DNA of 64,000 bases from Symsagittifera roscoffensis (Eukaryota > Xenacoelomorpha > Acoela > Convolutidae): assembly GCF_963678635.1 (NCBI RefSeq), contig NC_087064.1, positions 30,969,932 through 31,033,931 on the forward strand, in the 5' to 3' direction. A model generated the notes under the pieces. That model did not search any database. It worked only from the letters and a program-made list of their open reading frames with translations, and was not told the DNA's origin. Positions 19,680 through 31,768 of this stretch are shown in pieces. The first letter of the stretch is position 1. Each line of letters starts with the position of its first letter. Position numbers and translations under genes: made by a program.

Positions 19680-21268
19680 GTATAATTTATACATATACTA
19701 ATAAATTTAAAATAAAACACTAACCATTCTTTATCCATGTTTTATTTAGATTTTTAGTCTTCATCTCACGATCATCTGCAAAATACACAAAAGAAAAATA
19801 AAAAAAAGAAAACTTCTTCAAATTGTCCCAAACTCTAATAATCTTTTGCACCAGCTAAATTAAATAAAATTCATACAAATGTAATAAATTAATTTATAAA
19901 TTATTTCCCTAAAAGCAGTAATTCTAATAATGATGAAAATTTGTAACTTAATTTTTCCCCAAAACAAGCAATAAAATTGAAATTCTATGTAGTAAATTAA
20001 TAAAACGCAAATGCAGTACTAACTAACCTTTTGATATTTTCATTCACTCGCACAAGAATTCTATCCAAACTCGCACAGCTCGCCCACGAAGAATTGTTTA
20101 AATAATGAATTTCAGTTTCAAGCTTTCACACTCAACAACTCTAACACACGATAACAAGTTTCAAACTTTCCTTTAACCCGGTTGGAAAGGAATTATATAC
20201 TAAACAAAACTAACCAATGCAGCTTACTAAACACCACAACACATAGAATAACAGAATGACTAAGAAAAGGAAACCAACGGTACCCAAACCGGATTAACCC
20301 AGTTTAAAACTGGATAATTTATTCTTTTGAAGACTATTATAAAGTCTAAGAAAGAAATAATAAAACACAAAAAAGTCGAAAGACAAACCCATACCAAAAA
20401 CAATTTGATTTTTGAAAAAAGGACAAAACCAACGAAACATAAGAAAAACCACAATAAACCCAACATAAAACGTTATCACATAACAGGACCTCTCACAGAA
20501 ACCGCACGAAATCATACTCCCACTCCTGGCCTAACCCACCAGAGAGGACGTCCTGAGCATGCTCTATAGCCGGCCTAACCCACCGCGCTACATCCACGCT
20601 TTGTGACCACACTCCTCTTTTTAATAAGAGGTACTCAAGGGTGAGTAACTCTTCAAAATAACTGAACTAAAACAGAAAGCTTTTGTGAAAACAACTAACC
20701 AAAATCATAACTAAAACACTAAACTAATAAAAATTTTATAAAATGTAAATTATATCTTGCAGTATATAGATCAGCATACAACACCAAAGACGAACATCCA
20801 AAGACAAAATGACCCCACTACACTCGAAAAAAGAATGGCCAACCACAATCAATATGCCGCCCACAATCACAACTCAAAGGATTTAGAGTACGACTTGACT
20901 TCGCAGAAAAGGACTTCATTGAACTAGAACAATGACCACCTCGATGTTCAAGTATACGTACAGATCCGAGTAACCAGGCATCCCCTCCACGCACAATCTC
21001 CACGCCATTCCCAGACAAGGTCAAACACAAAGAAGTTCTCTACATGAAACGAAAAAAAAAACCTGTCATAGCCAACCATTCTGAAATCAGATTTGAGTTT
21101 GTTGCGAAAACCCAGTCGTTGTCATGAGAAGACACAACGATTGAATCTGGAACTTCTCTAACAAGAGAACCCAGACGAAATATGATGTTCGCCAAATACC
21201 AACGTCCATCATCCATCTTTTGAATTGCAGAAAGACTATTCTAAAAAAATCTGTAAAACCCGGATGGG
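19680..21268 (+). other. 3' untranslated region of the giant element
   Basis: 1.6 kb with no ORF of note. It is A-rich, then mixed in composition. The bases before the 3' LTR (ACCCGGATGGG) give only a short purine stretch, so the polypurine tract is weak or atypical. The length is large for an LTR element and may hold signals for export or packaging. Confidence 0.55.
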
Positions 21269-21678
21269 TGGAACCTGATCTAAACTACATTTTATGATTG
21301 GATAAATTAGATATTTTACCACTGTAAAGTATTTAATATTAACCAATCATGATCCATCTAACTAACAACCCACTTATTTGTAAGTGCTGGAATTACTTGT
21401 AATTTCAGCACCAGAGAGATTTGAATTTAACTTAGAAATTAGTTGACTCTCCAAGAAGACTTCAGCAGCCGCAATAAACCAGTATACCCTAGATCTATTG
21501 AGCCTAGCAGAGACTAGTTAAACACCCTGAGACTAGATAGTATAAGAGTAAGATTAGGATCGGTATTAGACTAAGAAGTTGCACGAATCTATCCGGCCGA
21601 AATTAAGATAGCGTGACGAGCAGACGGTGTACCCTATCCGAAATTACTCTATGAGTTAACCACCTCGGTTCTAACTCA
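21269..21678 (+). repeat. 3' LTR of the giant retroelement
   Basis: 410 bp, matching 2801-3210 with two substitutions, TG...CA ends, followed by the target duplication. Confidence 0.95.
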
Positions 21679-21682
21679 GTAG
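21679..21682. other. Target-site duplication, 3' copy (GTAG)
   Basis: Direct repeat of 2797-2800, confirming the element's ends. Confidence 0.8.
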
Positions 21683-22352
21683 GTACCATAGGGGGGAGAT
21701 TGTTAAGTAGATCCCAAAATTCGGCTAATAATCATAATCTGCTTGAAATTTCAATTGAAATGGCAGAAAATGTAGATAGAACTTGATTGGCTAATTAGCC
21801 AATCAAATTCATCCACAATAATTTCAGTTCAAGAGATGTAGAAATATTGAATTTTGTCCGTTTAGTGCACAAGACCCGTCAACTTAGTTATTATACCAAT
21901 TCATGAGCAAAAGCAATTAAATTTTTTGATCAAACAAATTGATTGAAACTTTTTTTCAGCTAGAATGGCGTTTATCCCAAAGTGAAACCAATTCTTGGCC
22001 GAAAATGTTAATTCAAGTATGTCACCAATTGAGGAATGGGTATAATAATGCTCATGCATGTCAATAAAAATTTTGTGAATTTTTTAGAATATTGAAAGTT
22101 TAAAATCGCGTTTTTTTTCTGTTCGCTCAGATACCTAAGCAAAGTCAGATGCTGTAAATTTTAATTTATTTTAATTCTTTTCAATTTCAATCAACCATTT
22201 TTGTCTGCTCTGCTCTGCTACCAATGAAAGAAATAAAAATTTATATAATTAAGTGTTCTTAAATTTGATGATTACGCTTTTACGTTAAGATTCTACCGGA
22301 CATTATTTGACTTTGTTTGACTTCAAAATGAGACAACCGATAGAAATTTTGT
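21683..22352. repeat. Older repeat DNA 3' of the giant element
   Basis: It starts with GGGGGGAGATTGTTAAGTAG (from 21691), the motif also seen 5' of the element. The stretch 21790-21890, including CCGTTTAGTGCACAAGACCC, resembles the 5' flank near 2350-2460 in inverted orientation. No gene is seen. Confidence 0.5.
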
Positions 22353-22571
22353 GGCTCTTTTCCAGTTCCCCCCCTTTGATTCTTTCTAAAAGTCATTATA
22401 TGAAAGTCTATTTAAAATGACTTGTCATTTTAGAAACTGCAGTAAAACGTGTCAGCGTGAACAGGTGAACACATTTCTAGAACACTTCTAACATGCAAAT
22501 TGCCGCGTGAACAATGATTGAACATCTTTGTTTTTTAATTTAACAAGGGGGTGGTAAACTGGAAAAGAGCC
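22353..22571. mobile_element. Short TIR element (GGCTCTTTTCC family)
   Basis: GGCTCTTTTCCAGTTCCCCC at 22353 is answered by an inverted copy, with a small insertion, ending ACTGGAAAAGAGCC at 22571. About 219 bp, non-coding. More ends of the same family lie at 25471-25495, 25859, 26545-26568 and 26663. Confidence 0.6.
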
Positions 22572-23134
22572 AGTTTTGTAATTTATGTTTTTCGGGGCAA
22601 ATTTTTTGTGAGTTATCAATATACTTCGACCGTGTTTGATACTATTCGACCCTGCATTTTTCTGGTTTCGAACCCTGCTCGGCCCATGATTTGGCGTAGA
22701 TGGCTTGAACGCCGTACCCACGTCTCAGGGTAGGCGGAAAACTTAATATGTTGTGACTATATCGGTCGTGTCATAAGTCGAGCTTCTCAGCCCGAAAATC
22801 AAAAACTTGAGATTGTTATTCTCAAAACTGAAAATTTTCTCAATATTTAATAATGCAGCTCGAATCGTGAAAAAAGCTTGAACATCAGAATTTTTTAGGC
22901 CCCATATCAAACATAAGATAATGCGAACAGCACCGGCTTTTTTGCAATGAGATTATATCAAATCTTGATATAATTTAAGTTTTCAGCGTTTTAAAATAAA
23001 AACAGATAAGATAACTAACATTTTTTTTATGAAAAGGCAGTTTTTTTTGCAATAAATTTAAAGCTCATGTAGATACATAATCAATCGGGAAATCATAATT
23101 AGAAAGCAGCAAATATTCAATTCAAAAATTTAGA
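22572..23134. other. No gene seen; 3' flank of KATNAL2
   Basis: AT-rich. A GGTTTCGAACCC match at 22670 resembles a tRNA B box, but no A box or cloverleaf fits. The part next to 23134 should contain the KATNAL2 3' UTR. Confidence 0.5.
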
Positions 23135-24892
23135 TTAAATAGATTGGAACTGAGTCTCCCAGGCATCGTATTTGCTTTTCAAGCCTTTGGCCGAGGGTTT
23201 GGTTTTCTCGAGTGCTTGCAAAACATCTTCAGTGGTTATCGTTTTCAAACTCAAGGTTTGTGGAAGATCTTTGGCTGATTGGCAGTTTTCAAGCACGTCA
23301 AAAATATCCCGGACTTTATCCATTGCAGCCTCTTTACACACAAGCCTTATATCTGAACCTGAATAACCTTCTGATTTTTCGGCTAGTTCTTGGTAGTCTA
23401 GATTTGTGTGTAATTTCAGACAACTGTGACTGGCTCGGTCATTCAGTAGCGTCGGCAAGAACTTCTGGAACATTGAATCTCTGGCTTCTGCTATGGGCAG
23501 GTCAACTAGGATTCTTTTTTCAAGCCTGCGTAGCATTGCATGGTCCAACATCCAGGGTAAGTTCGAAGCAGCGAGAAGAAAAACGAGATCATCCGAACGT
23601 GCGAGCCCATCCATCTGGACCAAAAGCTCGGTTTTCATTCGTCGACTTCCTTCGTGTTCGGTTCCAAAACCCTCGCCTCGCTGGCTGATCAAACTCTCCA
23701 ATTCATCAACGAAGATGGTACTCGGCGCGTGGAACCTGGCCAGATCAAATAGCACCCTAACCAGTTTTTCGGAGTCCCCGCGCCATTTACTGACAATACT
23801 CGAAGCAGAAATGTTGAAAAAGGTCGTATTGCACTCGCTGGCGACCGCTTTGGCCAGCAATGTTTTACCCGTACCCGGGGGCCCATAGAGAAGCAAACCC
23901 TTCCAAGGAGACAAAATTCCTTGGAACAGTTCGGGATACTTTATCGGATAAACCACAGCTTCCTTTACAAGCTTTTTGGCGTTGTCCAAGCCTATTATAT
24001 CGTCAAATTTAACGTTTGTACTTTCAAGATAAATATCTTTGCTTATTGAGACTGCGAGTTCTCGCATTTCGGAATTGTAACCCGCTAATGCGCCGACTGG
24101 TTTCAAAAATTTGTCTTCGTAATCAGCACTGGTCTTTTTTGTCATGACATCTGTGAAAAAATTTTTATTCGCACCATTCGGATTTGGATTCTCGTGTTGA
24201 CCATCTCCAAAAATGGCATCTTTTAACAGGGCTCGGTAATCGATTATTTGACCCGCTTTTGCGCGACCCGTTTGCGGTTCGTTTTTAGCTGTGACGCCTT
24301 GAACGCTTAGCCCTGAAAAATTGTTAACACTATTTGCAGTTGAACTTGAATCTGAAGTGTTGCTTTTCGTGTCGTCTTTTGGACTGCTTCGTTTTATTGT
24401 CCCGGCCGAAGTTTTCTTTTCGGATAAAGTTTTCTGAGGAGTTGCGTTTGAACTTTGAGGTCCATTGCTTGATTGTCCAGTAGCTCCCCCCGTAGAAGGT
24501 CTATTTTGATCTATTTTAGGTAAAGAACTTTGATTAGTTGTGTAGGATCGTTTTGGGGTTGGTCTTTTGTGCGCTGAACTTTTATCATCAGATTGGTTTG
24601 CACCATTTTTCCGAATGATTCTTGGGTGTCGTTGGAATTTCACAAAATAATACGACTCGTATTCTTGTAGAATTGTCTCCAGATCAACATTGTCGGCAAC
24701 TTCAAAGGTATCCAGGGGCAAGTTAGTTTCCGAAGCCAGAGATGAAGCGGTACTGGTGAATCCGGAGTTTCTCAGGTAGTCATGCATAAGAATAATCACA
24801 TTTTTTCTTCGCTGGTCGGCCTTCGTCTCTTCGGCTTCTCGAGCTTGATTGGCGGAACGCAACGACATATAATTCATTTCAGCAGTGGCCAT
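23135..24892 (-). CDS. KATNAL2: Katanin p60 ATPase-like protein 2, single exon
   Basis: 585 codons, complete and uninterrupted. An N-terminal LisH motif (residues about 30-62) is followed by the conserved DNVDLETIL.EYESYYFVKFQ segment. A Ser/Thr/Asn-rich linker (about 95-215) precedes RGQIIDY-like sequence and the AAA+ module: Walker A GPPGTGKT at 337-344, Walker B with Asp396-Glu397 (IFVDELES), the SRH Arg pair in MLRRLEKR, and the C-terminal Vps4-type helix region (KPSAKGL). KATNAL2 is a microtubule-severing family member tied to cilia, spindle and sperm functions. The start fits the family N-terminus. The human gene has many introns; here there are none, so this may be a retrocopy or intron loss, but the open frame argues it is functional. 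Confidence 0.95.
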   Translation of the reverse strand: MATAEMNYMSLRSANQAREAEETKADQRRKNVIILMHDYLRNSGFTSTASSLASETNLPLDTFEVADNVDLETILQEYESYYFVKFQRHPRIIRKNGANQSDDKSSAHKRPTPKRSYTTNQSSLPKIDQNRPSTGGATGQSSNGPQSSNATPQKTLSEKKTSAGTIKRSSPKDDTKSNTSDSSSTANSVNNFSGLSVQGVTAKNEPQTGRAKAGQIIDYRALLKDAIFGDGQHENPNPNGANKNFFTDVMTKKTSADYEDKFLKPVGALAGYNSEMRELAVSISKDIYLESTNVKFDDIIGLDNAKKLVKEAVVYPIKYPELFQGILSPWKGLLLYGPPGTGKTLLAKAVASECNTTFFNISASSIVSKWRGDSEKLVRVLFDLARFHAPSTIFVDELESLISQRGEGFGTEHEGSRRMKTELLVQMDGLARSDDLVFLLAASNLPWMLDHAMLRRLEKRILVDLPIAEARDSMFQKFLPTLLNDRASHSCLKLHTNLDYQELAEKSEGYSGSDIRLVCKEAAMDKVRDIFDVLENCQSAKDLPQTLSLKTITTEDVLQALEKTKPSAKGLKSKYDAWETQFQSI

Positions 24893-25858
24893 CTTAGAAC
24901 ATAAAAGTGAGATCGGTATTCATTTTTTTGGTATTGTGTTTGTAACAAAGATGAATGATACGACCATGGTTAAGCATAACCAGAATTCTATCATGCGTCA
25001 AGTGTATATTAAATAGCTGTTTTATTAAGCACGTGCACACCTTTGTAATACATAAGATTTTTTTGTGTTTATTCTTAGCGATACTTTGATGTGGTGCGCT
25101 TGAAAAAAGAAGATAATTTAATAGATTTTTTTCAAACTTCCACCCGCTTCACAAAAGCATCAACTTTATGGTTTAACGAGTGGTTTCATAAAGGTAATTA
25201 TGGAGAACAAATATGTTTATCATGGCCTAATCAATCCGTATGTCAATTTTCAGGACAAATGTGAACAAATTTTATACTTGTAAAAATTTAGGCTTTTTTC
25301 TTGTTCCCCCTTCAAAATACCGAGTTCTAAGTTTGTTTTACGTGTTATTACGACTAAATGCGTGATGTTACGCTGTAAAGTATGAAGAACAAATCTGTTC
25401 AGTTGTCGATTTGTCAAATTTCATTGCATTATGACAATGTTAAATAAGCTTATCAAAATTGAATTTGAAAAGGGGGGGGGGACTGGAAAAGAGCCAAGCG
25501 TTACAGGTGGGGTTAAAAGGAAAAGGAGCCCAAAGTTAATCATTCTTTGAATAGTTTTGAATGGTCTCGCGTAAATTTGAAATTATTTTTGCAGTGGTTT
25601 GCTTGAGTTCAACGTTGAAGGTTAGAAATAAAACTTAAGTTGACATTTTCCGACTTTTATGAAAATTGATATCAATCCTCGTCTGAGGTAGATAGAGGGG
25701 GGGGGGGGGGGGGGAGTCACGTTGAAATTTCACAGATACCATTCACATTGAAAACCATGTCGTAGTAAAAAAAATCAAATTGAAACAAATTTTGACGATT
25801 CAACTGAATTTATCCGTTAAGTAAGAATTTCTGAATGCATCGGTGGCTAAATGATAAT
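24893..25858. other. Upstream region of KATNAL2; repeats, no other gene
   Basis: Any promoter for the minus-strand gene should lie just above 24892, but I see no decisive element. A TIR end (run of G, then ACTGGAAAAGAGCC) occupies 25471-25495. A run of 18 G lies at 25697-25714. Confidence 0.5.
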
Positions 25859-26568
25859 GGCTCTTTTCCACTCTCCTATTTCAACTTTTTTACAGTTAAA
25901 ACTGTCAACAAGTTTTAACGGCTAAAAGCTTGATATTACAATGTAAAGTTTGAAATCTGTTCACCACCCGTACCCAACGGAGGCGGTTTTTCTAGATAGA
26001 GTTTTTATATAGATTATTTAGCCTAGTCTTCTCATGTTTTCTGTGCAGAAATTTTATTTTTCTTTCTCGCTAAGAAAATAAACCGTTTCTGGAAAGAAAT
26101 AACAAGAAGTCAATTCACTGCTCAGCCGCAACGAGATAAACATGCTTCGAGTATGCACATTAACAGTAGCAATATAATGCAAACTAATACTTGTTATAAC
26201 AAGTCCCATTTTGCTAAAACTATCAACTTTCATCAAGGTCTGAAGCATAGTGGTTAGCACAACCGCAGAGGAAACAAAACGTCAGGGGTTCGAGCTCTAG
26301 CAGTAGATTTTTGTTTTAGCTTGAAATAGCCTAGATTTAGCTAATTCCTAATCCGAATTAAGAACTTGAGAAATAAAGAAAATAAAGAAAACCTCTGCTT
26401 TGTTTGAACATTTCAAAAGTATTTTCTGACCAGATTAGATGTAAAGTAATTCAGGTCAGAAGCAAATAATTTTCTCGTTACGGGAATGCAAAACTTCTGT
26501 GCATGGCGACAAATTTAAAATAGTCTTTACAACTTGAAAATTAAATAGGGGGAAAATGGAAAAGTACC
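25859..26568. mobile_element. Possible 0.7-kb member of the GGCTCTTTTCC TIR family
   Basis: GGCTCTTTTCCACTCTCC at 25859 and an inverted, diverged end (AGGGGGAAAATGGAAAAGTACC) near 26547-26568 could be the two termini. The interior is non-coding apart from a tRNA-like stretch. The pairing of these two ends is my inference, since lone ends of the family are also nearby. Confidence 0.35.
26237..26303 (+). other. tRNA-derived (SINE-like) sequence
   Basis: An A-box-like TAGTGGTTAGCAC (26248 on) and a B-box-like GGGGTTCGAGCTC (26285 on) sit at tRNA spacing. The acceptor and anticodon stems pair poorly and I can name no anticodon. It is more likely a SINE head or tRNA pseudogene than a working tRNA. 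Confidence 0.45.
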
Positions 26569-27504
26569 ATAATAATGACCTATGGCTAGACTTGAGTCGT
26601 AGCGCAAAAAATACACCCTTTTTTATTTCCTTATTTCTAACCAGTAGTACAGAATCAATTAATCGGCTCTTTTTCCTTCCCCACCTGCGAACTTTTCTAA
26701 ATAAAATTTTTGTTCATATTATTCGATGATTAGAAAATTGGCACGCGGACTAAATAAGTCATGACAAATTTAATTTTTTTTGTCTTCATTTTAAACTTTG
26801 TAAAACTACTCGTCGCACCATAAAAATATCCATGATATTTATTTTAAAAATCAAAGCTCAACGGGGTGTGCTTTCATTTGCGAAACAGTAGTTTATCGAA
26901 AAAGTTGTTGATCAAAATTTGGGGTCCAAGATTTTGTCAAGATACACATGGTATCACGGATCATGACAATCTTGGAAAGATCATGACAAATATTGTATTG
27001 TCTTGTCGAAATATCCATGATACTTATTTTAAAAAAGAAAACTCAACGAGTTGTGCATGGGTAGTTATACACATTTTGCGTCTTATCGAATAGAATTCAG
27101 TAAAGTTTCACTGTTTTTGCTTTTTTGTGAAAACTGTTTTCAACGTATTTTGAATCTGTTTCGTATGATTTTGATTTGGGATTTGTTGAAGTAAAAAATG
27201 CTTTTAAACTGATGACTAGAAAAAATCCTAATTGTTTTCAGGTGACATATTATATAAAGGGACCCGAAAATATCTTTTATATCATTATTTAAATTGTTTG
27301 TCTTTCTTAGTATAATTGTTAAGCTTGCCCTTCTGCAATCAAACTTTTTTAAGTTTGTCTGTTGCTTTAGTTGAGTTTCAGGCCTTTATTGTTGATGTTG
27401 TGCTCTCAGTTTTTGTCTCTATAGCTCACTATGGAAGTTAGCGTGAGACGGGCAAGTATTTATAGTCTTCTGTGACAAATAATGCTGAGCTTTCTTCCTG
27501 ACTA

Positions 27505-27507
<3 letters not shown>

Positions 27508-27555
<48 letters not shown>

Positions 27556-27574
27556 ACCCCTCTCTCTCTCTCTC
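27508..27574. repeat. (CT)n microsatellite, array copy 1
   Basis: CT dinucleotide run with a few interruptions at the same place in each array unit. Confidence 0.95.
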
Positions 27575-29429
27575 CATCATTTGAACAAAAGTCTTGGAAA
27601 ATTTTTCCATGATTATATCAAAGATTCATAGTAGCATGGCAATATCGCCAAAATATTGCGTGGGTTTTGGATATCTTGAATGATCTTGTAATCTTGTATT
27701 TTGCAATATTTTCCAAAATCGAAAGACTGGGCAAAAAAGCCAATTAATCCAGTTACTTTTAAAATAAAGATGAACTTCTTGTCCTTGTTTTTGATTCAAA
27801 ATATCAGAGATAAATTGTTGGGACAGACCATGAAAAAGGGTCTTCCCAAAAATATAAAAGACTGCTCCTATCAAGGCAAAACCCCAAATAATCCGATTGC
27901 CATTTAAGGGCCAAAAAATTTGTCACTTTTTAAAGAGATTTGAGAATTGATAAAAGTTCAAAAAGTTTTTAAAATTTTACTCACCGGGCATATAAGTACA
28001 AAAAGATGTAATTAGCGTTTAGCAACATACTAAGTGTCCCAGAAATGACTAAATGGAGTTTTTCAAACCGCCATTGCTTAGGTGATATACCCTTTTTTAA
28101 TTTCAGATCAGGATGTCAAAACTTTTCAGATGGTATTAAAACCTCAGTTTATAACCGTCATAATGAAAGCGCGAAAATTTCTGAAGAAAGGAAACCACGC
28201 CCTGCATCAAGTTTTATCCTTTCCTTCAAATATTGGAAGACTTTGCAAATTTTCCTAGCTCTGTCTTCTTTTGCTTTTTCTCTAACCTCGCAAAATAATC
28301 TTTTATGCTTTAACGGTGTTTTTATAAGGTAACCATGAAGACTATTTGAAATCATGGCCATTATATAATGTTGAATTTTCGAATAAATTGAGAAACATGT
28401 ATGTGCTTTCGTTTTTTTAGTCAGACTAATTTCACAAAGAAGTTTTACAGCGTGTGCATATTGATCCTGGTATCTTAGGATGGCCAAGCGCTTGTGCTTG
28501 GATTAGTTTAAAAGCCTTTGACGACTGCTTGTTTATTACTTGATACTTCCAAGACGCAAATTATATATGGGTGATTGTCAAAGAGATCCATTTTCATAAT
28601 CATTCCAACTTGATTGAGGAGCAATGAAATTTTTTTCGTATTCGATTAACACTTTAACACTAAATAATTGATCTGTTGGCAGTCCATAAATCATAGTTTA
28701 TCTCGAAACTAGTTAAGAGCAGTTGGAGCAGAACATTCAGGGCTTTAAGAAACTTCTTTATGGGAAATTGGAATGTTTGCTGAAAGCTTGTCTGAATGTA
28801 TGAACTCATACAATCAATTTTGTCTTCAAATAAAATGATTTTATGAAAATAGCAACAAAAAGAATTGCAAAAAAAAACAATAAAGATTTTATCCATTCAA
28901 CAAATGTCCCCAAACTCATATATTTTCTCAGAAGCACCTAATTTTGAGGAAGACTTTTTTGAAAAACACAAAAAACACGCCATCAAAAACACGCCACAAC
29001 TTTCAAAATTGGCAATGAATTGAATAGATTGCGGTTTTTTCGATACTTTGCGAAAAAATTTGGGAAATTTAAAAATCTTTTCCTGAATCGAGGCAAATTA
29101 AATTTAAAAATTGTTTCACCTTGCAGGTTGACGCAAATTTATTTCAATCAGCTGCTTGAAGGCGAAGCCTTAGAATTAAAGAAACGTTATCAAAAATTTT
29201 ATCAATTTACAAGAAAAAACTTTGATTCTTAAGTGGTGATTTGATCATTAAATCAGCGTCACGCTTTCATAATATTTTCGTCTCTGCTTTTCACCAGAAA
29301 TCTTGACTGATTAATTGAGTCTAATCAAATGTTTCATTTTTATTTTAATCGTCCTCTAAGATTAATTGCATTTGCTTTCCAAGCATGGCAAGCATGGCGT
29401 GCAACATAACCATACAAAAAATTTATTTG

Positions 29430-29787
29430 TGGAACCAATTGAAACTATTTATTTTATTTATATTTTATTTTCTTGTGAAAAATTCATTACTAAAAATCAT
29501 GATCCATGACTAAACCTCACTCTTTAGTTGTGAACCCAGAACCCTAGTGGTTCCGAGAAATAATAATAAAGATTGAAATAAACTACTTCCTTCTCTCCTC
29601 TAACTTTGCAATAAAACGGTATATATCTAGATCAAGTTAGACTAGGAATTACAAGAGTAAGATTAGATTTGGTATTGGACTAAGGAGTTGCACGAATCTA
29701 TCCGGCCGAAAAAAGATATCGTGACAAGCAGATGGTGCACCTTATCCAAAATTACTCTTTGAGGAGGCTACCCCGGACCTAAATTCA
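29430..29787 (+). repeat. LTR1 of the tandem array
   Basis: 358 bp, TGGAACCAATTG...CCTAAATTCA. The start (TGGAACC), the middle (AATCATGATCCAT) and the last 170 bases resemble the 410-bp LTR of the giant element. Confidence 0.8.
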
Positions 29788-30436
29788 TCTGGTGCGATCA
29801 ACGAGTACAAATTAAACCTACTAAAAGTTTAGTTTTAGCCACCAATAAACAAATCAACAAATAAAAAAGAAAAAATTAGCTTATTTTCCACGTTTCAATA
29901 AGTCTAAATAGGCAGAGTCAATATTCAAAACAAAACTTCATCAAATTTTCTTTTAAAAATGAAAACTCAACGAGTTGTGCATGGGTAGTTATACACATTT
30001 TGCGTCTTATTGAATAGAATTCAGTAAACTTTCACTGTTTTTGCTTTTTGTGAAAACTGTTTTCGGCGTTTTTTGAATCTGTTTCGTATGATTTTGATTT
30101 GGGATTTGTTGAAGTATGCCAAAAAAATGCTTTTAAACTGATGACTAGAAAAAATCTTAATTGTTTTCAGGTGACATATTATTTATATAAAGGGACCCGA
30201 AAATATCTTTTATATCATTATTTAAACTGTTTGTCTTTCTTAGTATAATTGTTAAGCTTGCCCTTCTGCAATCAAATTTTTTAAGTTTGTCTGTTGCTTT
30301 AGTTGAGTTTCAGGCCTTTATTGTTGATGTTGTACTCTCAGTTTTTGTCTCTATAGCTTACTATGGAAGTTAGCGTGAGACGGGCTAGTATTTATAGTCT
30401 TCTGTGACAAATAATGCTGAGCTTTCTTCCTGACTA

Positions 30437-30437
<1 letters not shown>

Positions 30438-30501
<64 letters not shown>
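30438..30501. repeat. (CT)n microsatellite, array copy 2
   Basis: Same position in the unit as 27508-27574; repeat length differs. Confidence 0.95.
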
Positions 30502-31768
30502 CATCATTTGTACAAAAGTCTTGGAAAATTTTTCCATGATTATATCAAAGATTCATAGTAGCATGGCAATCTCGCCAAAATATTGCGTGGGTTTTGGACA
30601 TCTTGAATGATCTTGTAATCTTGTATCTTGCAATGTTTTCCAAAATCGAAAGACTGGGCGAAAAAGCCAATTAATCCAGTAACTTTAAAAAAAAAAATGA
30701 ACTTCTTGTCCTTCTGTTTTTGATTCAAAATATCAGAGATAAATTGTTGGGCCAGACCATGAAAAAGGGTCTTCCCAAAAATATACAAGACTGCTCCTAT
30801 CAGGCAAAACCCTGAATAATTCGAGTGCCATTTAAGGGCCAAAAAATTTGTCACTTTTAAAGAGATTTAAAATTGATAAAACTTCAAAAAATTTTCAAAA
30901 TTTTACTCACGGGGCATATAAGTACAAAAAGATGTAATTAGCGTTTAGCAACGTACTAAGTGTCCCAGAAATGACTAAATGGAGTTTTTCAAACCGCCAT
31001 TGCTTAGGTGATATACCCTTTCTAAATTTCAGATCAGGATGTCAAAACTTTTCAGATGGTATTAAAACCTCAGTTTATAACGGGCATAATGAAAGCTCGA
31101 AAATTTCTGAAGAAAGGAAACCACGCCCTGCATCAAGTTTTATCCTTTCCTTCAAATATTGGAAGACTTACCAAATTTTCCTAGCTCTGTCTATTTTTGC
31201 TTTTTCTCTAACCTCGCAAAATAATCTTTTATGCTTTAACGGTGTTTTTATAAGGTAACCATGAATACTATTTGAAATCATGGCCATTATATATTGTTGA
31301 ATTTTTGAATAAATTGAGAAACATGTATGTGCTTTCATTTTTTTAGTCAGACTAATTTCACAAAGAAGTTTTACAGCGTGTGCATATTGATCCTGGTATC
31401 TTAGGATGGCCAAGCGCTTGTGCTTGGATTAGTTTAAAAGCCTTTGACGACTGCTTGTTTATTACTTGATACTTCCAAGACGCAAATTATATATTGGTGA
31501 TTTTCAAAGAGATCCATTTTCATAATCATTCCAACTTGATTGAGGAGCAATGAAATTTTTTTCGTATTCGATTAACACTTTAACACTAAATAATTGATCT
31601 GTTGGCAGTCCATAAATCATAGTTTATCTCGAAACTAGTTAAGAGCAGTTGGAGCAGAACATTCAGGGCTTTAAGAAACTTCTTTATGGGAAATTGGAAT
31701 GTTTGCTGAAAGCTTGTCTGAATGTATGAACTCATACAATCAATTTTGTTTTCAAATAAAATGATTTT

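Larger units (their letters stand above)
2801..21678 (+). mobile_element. Giant Ty3/gypsy-type LTR retroelement, 18.9 kb
   Basis: Two 410-bp LTRs with TG...CA ends bound an 18,878-bp unit flanked by GTAG on both sides. A primer-binding site starts two bases after the 5' LTR. Gene order is ORF A, ORF B, gag-protease, RT-RNase H, integrase, two tiny membrane ORFs, a Pro-rich frame, an env-like glycoprotein (broken) and a 600-codon ORF. The order RT-RNase H-integrase, the D,D-35-E integrase and its GPY/F motif place it with Ty3/gypsy (Metaviridae-like) elements. It is about two to three times the usual size of that group. The LTRs differ at two positions (about 0.5%), so the insertion is recent. 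Confidence 0.95.

Noticed and set aside
2801-21678. Polinton/Maverick or another large DNA transposon
   Set aside because: LTRs, primer site, zinc-knuckle gag and RT-RNase H define an LTR retroelement; no DNA polymerase B or packaging ATPase is present.
22660-22740. tRNA gene on the minus strand
   Set aside because: A B-box-like GGGTTCGAAACC is present, but no A box or cloverleaf fits.
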